Source: JBLIRR01 sp049472395 (GTDB taxonomy: Bacteria > SZUA-182 > DTGQ01 > JBLIRR01). From it: a stretch of DNA of 64,000 nt. The position numbers and the translations under genes are program-made. The stretch lies in contig JBLIRR010000019.1 of the NCBI GenBank assembly GCA_049472395.1, positions 36,761-100,760 on the forward strand, written 5' to 3'. This document shows positions 58,741 to 64,000 of the stretch, piece after piece. Below the pieces are notes generated by a model. That model saw only the letters and a program-made list of their open reading frames with translations. It had not been told where the DNA came from and made no database searches. Every line of letters starts with the position of its first letter. Positions within the stretch are counted from its first letter, which is position 1.

Positions 58741-58798
58741 AAATCTATACTCCTTATTTTTCAGCCTAATTTGAAAAAAATTAAATTAGCCATGTTTG

Positions 58799-59440
58799 TT
58801 AGGGTCCAAGAATAAGCAAGGGAGTTAATAAAGAACTATACGCAGGAGGAGGATTTATAAGCGCAGCAAAGAGAGGATACGTCGAAAGTGTCCCTCCTGC
58901 TGCAATCTCATAAGCGGTTGCATATGCCGGATAGGCATTATAGTAGGCACTGTTTCCTACAGGTACATTGGCCAAGAGCCAGGTACTTGAGGTTGGAGCT
59001 ATTGTAGACCATCCGAGTATCAGACTAAGATCAATGGGGAGTGGATTGCCCAGGGTATCGAGCAAATTACTCGGAGGCCACAAATTTACTCCCCAGAATG
59101 GATCATAATAAGCCATTCCAAGTGGGGTATTGTAGAGCAGGTAAGGATAAGAATTTCGTGGATCGAGGGTGAGCCCTGGCTGCAAGGGCAGAACCGTTGA
59201 AGGAGTTAAACTGCTCACGATCGGTGTGGGAGCAAGTGTAATGGGATCTATAGGTGAAAGACTTGGGGACCATAAAGGCCATAGGGTATTATAAGGAGGC
59301 ATATTTACCCAATATGGCGTTGCAGGCGCTACCAAAGGGACTGCATACGCTGTCAGCGGAAGGATGAATCCAATGCTAACAATAATCGCACAGCTGATTA
59401 ATAAAATTTTTTTTAGATTTTTCTTCAATAACCTGTTCAT
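58799..59440 (-). CDS. secreted WPLWSP-family protein, paralogue 2 of array
   Basis: The 213 residues have a longer signal peptide (cleavage near AYA-VPL). Same blocks as its neighbours, with MPPYNTLWPLWSPSLSP, AYYDPFWGVNLWPP and the last residues LLTPLLILGP. The leader AAGGAGAACTATT before the start is shared with paralogue 1, showing recent tandem duplication. The gap to the next gene is 58 bases. Probably one transcript. Confidence 0.8.
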   Translation of the reverse strand: MNRLLKKNLKKILLISCAIIVSIGFILPLTAYAVPLVAPATPYWVNMPPYNTLWPLWSPSLSPIDPITLAPTPIVSSLTPSTVLPLQPGLTLDPRNSYPYLLYNTPLGMAYYDPFWGVNLWPPSNLLDTLGNPLPIDLSLILGWSTIAPTSSTWLLANVPVGNSAYYNAYPAYATAYEIAAGGTLSTYPLFAALINPPPAYSSLLTPLLILGP

Positions 59441-59476
59441 TAATAGTTCTCCTTATTTTGAGTGGTTAACATTTTA

Positions 59477-60103
59477 TTACAATCCCAGAAGCAAAGCAGG
59501 GGTTAATAAAGAAATATAGGCAGGCGGAGGATTGAGCAAAGCTGAAAAGAGCGGAAAGTTTGCTAACGTCCCTCCAAATGCTATTTCATAAGCAACCCCA
59601 TAACTTGGATAGGTATTATAATAAGCGCTATTTGCTACTGGGACATTTAATGCGAGCCATGTGGTAGAGGTCGGAGAAAGGGTTGACCATCCAGCTACTA
59701 AAGACAAATCTATGGGAAGGGGGGTTCCCAATACCGGATCTACCAGATAAGAAGGGGGCCACAAGTTTACCCCTATATAGGGATCATAATAAGCCATGCC
59801 TAATGGAGTATTATAAAGCAAATATGGATAGTCTTTATTAAGAGCATCCCATGTTAATCCTGGTTGCACGGGAAGCACCGTACTTGGAGTAAGACTATTC
59901 ACTATAGGATCAGGAAGAAGTGTAATGGGATTGACAGGAGATAGTGCAGGTGACCATAATGGCCATAAGGTGTTATAGGGAGGAAGTGGTATCCAGGTTG
60001 TATTATTAAGCGGGACTGCACTTGATGTGGATACTCGGAATAAACACACTCCAAGAAACATTACTAAAATTATTAAATACCTGAAATCTTTTTTTATGGA
60101 CAA
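59477..60103 (-). CDS. secreted WPLWSP-family protein, paralogue 1 of array (TTG start)
   Basis: The 208 residues start at TTG 60103; AAAGGAGAACTATT directly before it is the same ribosome binding site as in the next paralogue, and no ATG gives a complete signal peptide. Cleavage is likely near SSA-VPL. Mature blocks: LPPYNTLWPLWSPALSP, YLLYNTPLGMAYYDPYIG, VNLWPPSYLVDPVLGTPLPI, AYYNTYPSYGVAYEIAFGG, end LLTPALLLGL. The gap to paralogue 2 is 36 bases. Confidence 0.8.
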   Translation of the reverse strand: MSIKKDFRYLIILVMFLGVCLFRVSTSSAVPLNNTTWIPLPPYNTLWPLWSPALSPVNPITLLPDPIVNSLTPSTVLPVQPGLTWDALNKDYPYLLYNTPLGMAYYDPYIGVNLWPPSYLVDPVLGTPLPIDLSLVAGWSTLSPTSTTWLALNVPVANSAYYNTYPSYGVAYEIAFGGTLANFPLFSALLNPPPAYISLLTPALLLGL

Positions 60104-60222
60104 AATAGTTCTCCTTTTTTTAATGTCTCTGGTTTCAGTAATTGCCTTATTCCACTAACAGATTTTCCTCTCATTCCTCTATAGCAATCCCTCCCTTCTT
60201 TATGAAGATATATACATGAATT

Positions 60223-60849
60223 CTATGGCCTTATAAGATCCATCGTACCATAATCACTTTGAAGCGGATTATAGATTGAATAGGTCCCCGTTATAATTGT
60301 GGATGAAATCACATTACAGTTGAAGGTTATGGTAAATAATCGTTGAGAAAATGGATTTACATACGTGCCGGTAAGCTGAAATGTACTTGCTACACCCACG
60401 GGAGAACTTACTCCTGTTACAGGAAAACCGGATATAACCAAGGGATGGTTCGCAAAGAGAGCAGTTCCTGTTATAGCGCCTGTGAGAACATCCTGAGTAA
60501 GAATAAAACTGATTTCCCCTCCGCTTATTGTTATAAGACTTCTCCATGTACCGATCCAATTACTGGTGGCAAGCAATGTATTTGCTACGGTTATTGTTGT
60601 AAGTAAGGTTGGCGGCGGGGTGGCCAGTAATGAAGTCACTGTTAATCCGGCCGATGTTAATACCGGTGACGATGCTACAGTTGTCAATACTTGCGAGCTC
60701 CTTACCAGTGGATTCAACGGATAAGAGATAAGTGGTAGAAGAGAGGGGGGAGTAAAAGAGAAATATTGGGCGTTTCCGGTAAAAGGCACAAAAAGAATAA
60801 TCAATGCAAAGAACAATATAAATATTTTTCGGTAAATTTTATATTTCAT
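60223..60849 (-). CDS. secreted WxGxW-domain protein
   Basis: The 208 residues have a signal peptide (cleavage near GNA-QYF), then a Pro/Ser/Thr/Leu-rich region. The final 100 residues, SNWIGTWRSLI, ISFILTQDVLTGAITGTALF, FQLTGTYVNPFSQ, TFNCNVISSTIITGTYSI, match the C-terminal domain of the 50505-51581 protein. It is a compact beta domain of lipocalin- or META-like appearance (repeated GTxxF/GTYxx strands); this is inference. It is first in the array, with GAGG before the ATG. Confidence 0.7.
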   Translation of the reverse strand: MKYKIYRKIFILFFALIILFVPFTGNAQYFSFTPPSLLPLISYPLNPLVRSSQVLTTVASSPVLTSAGLTVTSLLATPPPTLLTTITVANTLLATSNWIGTWRSLITISGGEISFILTQDVLTGAITGTALFANHPLVISGFPVTGVSSPVGVASTFQLTGTYVNPFSQRLFTITFNCNVISSTIITGTYSIYNPLQSDYGTMDLIRP

Positions 60850-61650
60850 AAAAAGTTCCTCATTTTCAAGCTGCTGTAAGCCTTCAAGGATATCTATTAG
60901 TAAAATGTATCCATAGGCACCCTCCTTTCATAGCTGAATAGGACAAAAAACTAACCCGCCGCACACAGCAGGAATTCATATCTCTATGGATGGGGAACGT
61001 ATGACAAAAACAAAGAATCCTCTAAATAAAAATTTTCATCAATTATTATATTTTTATAATTTATCTGCGTATGGATTCTTAGATAAGAGAATTGATTTAT
61101 CTACGTGATACAATACTCCTCTTTCGTCACTATTTAAGCATAATTATCAATCTATCTCTTCAGATATGATGTTAGTATACAATTAATATGATCTTATTTC
61201 AATTAACTAATTATAACCTTTTTCTGACTTTTTTCTACTAAAGCAACAGAACGCAGCAATTCTAATTTTGGCGCAGTGCCAGAATTACAATGGATTCCTG
61301 CTATTTGTTGAGTGGTGTAGTGAGGTCTTTTTTAGAACTTCTTAACGAAGTGTAGCTGAAATTCCTTTTTGAGCTGGGTGAGAGAATTATTACATCACCG
61401 GCGCTCTTTTTCCCACCGCATCAATATCCACTACCGTATGCGAGGCGCTATCAACCGCAATCACTCCAAATTCATCCTGCGGGGAGAGAAACAATAAATT
61501 GATTTTTTTGAAGAAAAAATTGGACATTAGTAAAAAACATGCGATTATAAGCTCCAGAAAAATATTTACAAAAAATAGGGGGAGATTAGAATCGCACATG
61601 TTGCAGTATTATGATAATCCTTATATCTCTGTATATTAAATGATTCCAAA
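60850..61650. other. intergenic, with a possible beta-propeller relic
   Basis: Nothing firm. A minus-strand frame (61390-61599) ends DEFGVIAVDSASHTVVDID, like one YVTN propeller unit, but lacks a start or a second unit. Bases 60850-60960 include the probable promoter region of the array. Confidence 0.4.
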
Positions 61651-61700
61651 TTGTAATTTTTTCAATTTTTATGTTTAATCTCTCCAGGATCAGAAAAGCG
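61651..61700 (+). repeat. dispersed element 3' of a MopE/FN3 gene, copy 2
   Basis: Partner of 6021-6070; see there. It lies 50 bases downstream of the stop of the gene at the right edge. Confidence 0.65.
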
Positions 61701-61750
61701 CTCTATAATCTAATCTTCCTATAATCTTCTATAATCTATTAACACTGTAT

Positions 61751-64000
61751 TTAAATTACCTTGATAAAGCATGCAGAGGATCCTTTATCATCTTTGGCAT
61801 CTTCGCCTTGAGGAATTGATACGCCCATGACATATAAGGAAAAATGGTCTACCTTACAAAGTAGTAATTTATTTACTTTATCAATATCATATATAGTGAG
61901 CAATTCCCATGTGAATGCCAGGGTATTATAGGTAAATACCTTAAATTCGGAAGGATCACTTATGCCAGCGTTGTTGAGATCTTCCTCAGTGTAAGGGATC
62001 TTAATGGTAACCGGAATAGCGAAGTTTGTGCCTGTTGGCCCAAAATCGATTACTCGTCCGATTGCCCTTATATTATTTGGAAAAGGAGGGGTATTTATTG
62101 CCTCGCCAATAGTAATGGTAACATCATTGATGAGTGCGTCTGGTTGAATCTCAACTGAAACTCCCCTGATGGGGCTTTCTTCTACTGTTACATTAATTAT
62201 CTGTAAGGACAAGGCATCAGCTAAAATATCTTGAGAAGCATATGGTATCACTTCAACGCCTGAGCTGTTAACATAAAACGAAGCAACAGATGACCACTCA
62301 CTCGCAAGGCCATGCTCATCAACAGCCTGTGCTCTCCAATAGTAATGTTGATTATTTGCAACAACCATATTTATTCTCCATGAGCATTCTGTGCTATTTG
62401 CAGAAGTAACTAAGTCTGTGAGGGCATCATCAGAATAGAGTTCGAACTTATAGGTCATTTGATCAAGATCGACATCGGTAGACGGATTTATGATCAATGT
62501 AGGCCTCACAGTATTAACTACGCTATTATTGCCAGGATTATTGATAGTGGGTGCGCTTGGGGCATCGTTGAATAAATTCACGAACAAGGAGCTTATGATC
62601 CATTCGCTATAAGCGTCTCCATCATATGCGTTGGCTCTCCAATAGTACATTGTATTATCAACTAATTCTGTTGGTTTCCATGATGTAGTACCATTTGTCC
62701 CCTCGGATACTTCAGGTGATCGCTCACATAAAGGGCTATCAAACGTATTCACTTTATCTATCTCCAAAAAGTAAGTAAGGATGTCCAGATCCGGATCTGT
62801 GGAATTATTAACCGTGAGTTCAGGGATAAGATCTCCCACTTCTTCACCATCATAAGGGCTATATATCGATGGGACGGAGGGAGAACCATTAGCCATATTG
62901 ACAAAAAACTGAAAAAGATCAGTCCATTCACTCATTATACCTTCATTATCTTTAGCCTGGACCCTCCACCAATAGTGAGTATGATCCTCTAGTGGCGAAT
63001 CAATCCGCCAAGAAGTGGTGCCGTCAGCACCCTCTTCTATTTCTTCTGCTGTACTATAGAGTGTCGCCATAGTTGGATCAGAGTACACTTCAAATTGATA
63101 GGTTAGGGGATCAAAGTCAATGTCCGCAGCATTGTTTATTTTCAAAACAGGCTGCAAATTTGTCACTTCTGATAGATCGGGTGGCCAGCTGTGAGTAGGG
63201 ACACTTGGTGGATCATTAGCAGTATTGATAAAAAATGGTATCGTTTCCATCCACCCACTATAATTTATTCCATCAAAAGCTCTTGCCCGCATGTAGTAGA
63301 ATACATTATCAGATAAAGTATCATCTACTCTCCATGATGTGGTACCTTCTCCTTCTGCTAACTCAGAAATAAAATTCACCCTTGATGTAAGTGCTACCTC
63401 CGAATAAATCTCAATTTCGTAGGTTATTGTCTGACAATCGTTATTAATGGTATTATTGATATCAGAAGAATTATTAATAATTATTGTTGGCTGTTGGGAG
63501 GTTGTTTCATTAGAATTCTGTGAGGGCTCAATAGCGTAAAATACAGGCACTGTTGGCGCATTATTTTGACAGCCCTCGTCTGCCTGTCCATTATTGTTAT
63601 TATCTATACAATCACATAACTCTGGTGCTCCTGGGTAACTATTAGCATCAGTATCATCAAAATCATTATTATTCGTTACATAACCAGGGCGTAAACATCC
63701 GAGGATACTGTTGCCTGGGTCTCCAAAACCATCATTATCCGCATCTCTATAAAGGTTTTCATCGAGGAAGCCTTCATCTATTTCGCCATCACAGTCATTG
63801 TCTATATTATCACAAACTTCATCGGAAGCGCCCGATAAGGGATCGCAGGTATCATCCCCCCATACACCCGCGGCGCAAGTTTCAGAACCGGAATTCCCTT
63901 CACAAGCCCCGGTACCACAGGTAGTTGGACGGGTTAGCTCCTCATCCACCGTGCCATCACAGTCATTGTCTATATTATCACAGACTTCATCAGAAGCGCC
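61751..64000 (-). CDS. MopE/FN3-repeat surface protein, N-terminus outside window
   Basis: The frame is open to the right edge, so the start is missing. From the N-terminal side: at least two MopE-type putative metal-binding motifs (VCDNIDNDCDG, and CDCIDNNNNGQADEGC with FDDTDANSYPGA). Then come five Ig/FN3-like repeats of about 105 residues, each with PT/PVxxxNN-D and a W-x-R-x-x-A-x-D pattern (TTSWRIDSPLEDHTHYWWRV, NTMYYWRANAYDG). A C-terminal ZU5/immunoglobulin-like region (VEIQPDALINDVTITI, TGTNFAIPVTIKI) ends DDKGSSACFIKVI. Probably exported like the giant protein at 6.3-18.2 kb, whose MopE clusters and C-terminal ending it resembles. Confidence 0.8.
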   Translation of the reverse strand, partial: GASDEVCDNIDNDCDGTVDEELTRPTTCGTGACEGNSGSETCAAGVWGDDTCDPLSGASDEVCDNIDNDCDGEIDEGFLDENLYRDADNDGFGDPGNSILGCLRPGYVTNNNDFDDTDANSYPGAPELCDCIDNNNNGQADEGCQNNAPTVPVFYAIEPSQNSNETTSQQPTIIINNSSDINNTINNDCQTITYEIEIYSEVALTSRVNFISELAEGEGTTSWRVDDTLSDNVFYYMRARAFDGINYSGWMETIPFFINTANDPPSVPTHSWPPDLSEVTNLQPVLKINNAADIDFDPLTYQFEVYSDPTMATLYSTAEEIEEGADGTTSWRIDSPLEDHTHYWWRVQAKDNEGIMSEWTDLFQFFVNMANGSPSVPSIYSPYDGEEVGDLIPELTVNNSTDPDLDILTYFLEIDKVNTFDSPLCERSPEVSEGTNGTTSWKPTELVDNTMYYWRANAYDGDAYSEWIISSLFVNLFNDAPSAPTINNPGNNSVVNTVRPTLIINPSTDVDLDQMTYKFELYSDDALTDLVTSANSTECSWRINMVVANNQHYYWRAQAVDEHGLASEWSSVASFYVNSSGVEVIPYASQDILADALSLQIINVTVEESPIRGVSVEIQPDALINDVTITIGEAINTPPFPNNIRAIGRVIDFGPTGTNFAIPVTIKIPYTEEDLNNAGISDPSEFKVFTYNTLAFTWELLTIYDIDKVNKLLLCKVDHFSLYVMGVSIPQGEDAKDDKGSSACFIKVI

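Noticed and set aside
1..64000. CRISPR arrays, tRNA and rRNA genes, riboswitches
   Set aside because: I looked for regularly spaced repeats, cloverleaf-type TTCRA cores and known riboswitch cores by eye and found none convincing. A covariance-model scan would settle it.

Overview
The window (about 40% G+C by eye) looks like a piece of chromosome or metagenome contig from an uncultured Gram-negative bacterium, probably anaerobic. The evidence is RND efflux remnants, lipoproteins with lipoboxes, DgkA, an exosortase, very large secreted proteins carrying MopE-type DxDxDG metal-binding motifs, and a benzoyl/2-hydroxyacyl-CoA dehydratase activase-type protein. The closest feel is a deltaproteobacterial, Nitrospirota-like or candidate-phylum lineage; the sequence alone does not settle the taxon. 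No rRNA, tRNA or CRISPR array was seen.

Layout. 0-6 kb: 3' part of a large CoA-dehydratase-activase-family gene, an unknown membrane-anchored protein, a stand-alone HAMP protein, then flavodoxin and RND gene fragments and short dispersed repeats. 6.3-18.2 kb: one giant minus-strand gene for a secreted protein of about 3,970 residues that joins an M23 peptidase, a lipase-like hydrolase and a long run of Ig/FN3/MopE/IPT modules. 18.2-21 kb: a graveyard with a BREX BrxL C-terminal fragment, a broken toxin-antitoxin pair, a second RND fragment and an integrase-type transposase fragment. 21-27.2 kb: alpha-glucan metabolism (GH13 enzyme, membrane-tethered sugar-binding-like protein with LysM, glycogen debranching enzyme). 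27.2-31 kb: a duplicated 3' end of the first gene, a cation-chloride-cotransporter-like permease and an IS5-type fragment. 31-39 kb: two beta-rich lipoproteins around dgkA and an unusual double phosphatidyltransferase. 39-44 kb: small secreted proteins and a PhnD-like binding protein / PAS histidine kinase / NarL-type regulator operon. 45-50 kb: a methyltransferase, then a compact exosortase cassette (VIT-domain target with a PEP-like C-terminus, exosortase, EpsI-like protein). 50-51.6 kb and 58-61 kb: two clusters of secreted proteins of a family I do not recognise, built on a conserved YNTLWPLWSP block. 52-58 kb: Gph phosphatase, a REP-associated (RAYT) transposase element with inverted ends, a YdjM-like hydrolase with an added cysteine cluster, and suhB, htpX and transposase relics. 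The right edge cuts a second MopE/FN3 surface protein.

How it fits together: nearly every intact gene of unclear function encodes an exported, lipid-anchored or sorted protein, so the region reads as a cell-surface locus that has been reworked repeatedly. Many relics are only the 3' ends of genes, and several short repeats sit exactly at gene ends. The best candidate for something undescribed is the YNTLWPLWSP family, with its modular partner domain, next to a self-contained exosortase system. The giant peptidase-lipase adhesin-like protein and the stop-codon-carrying ends of the RAYT element also stand out.
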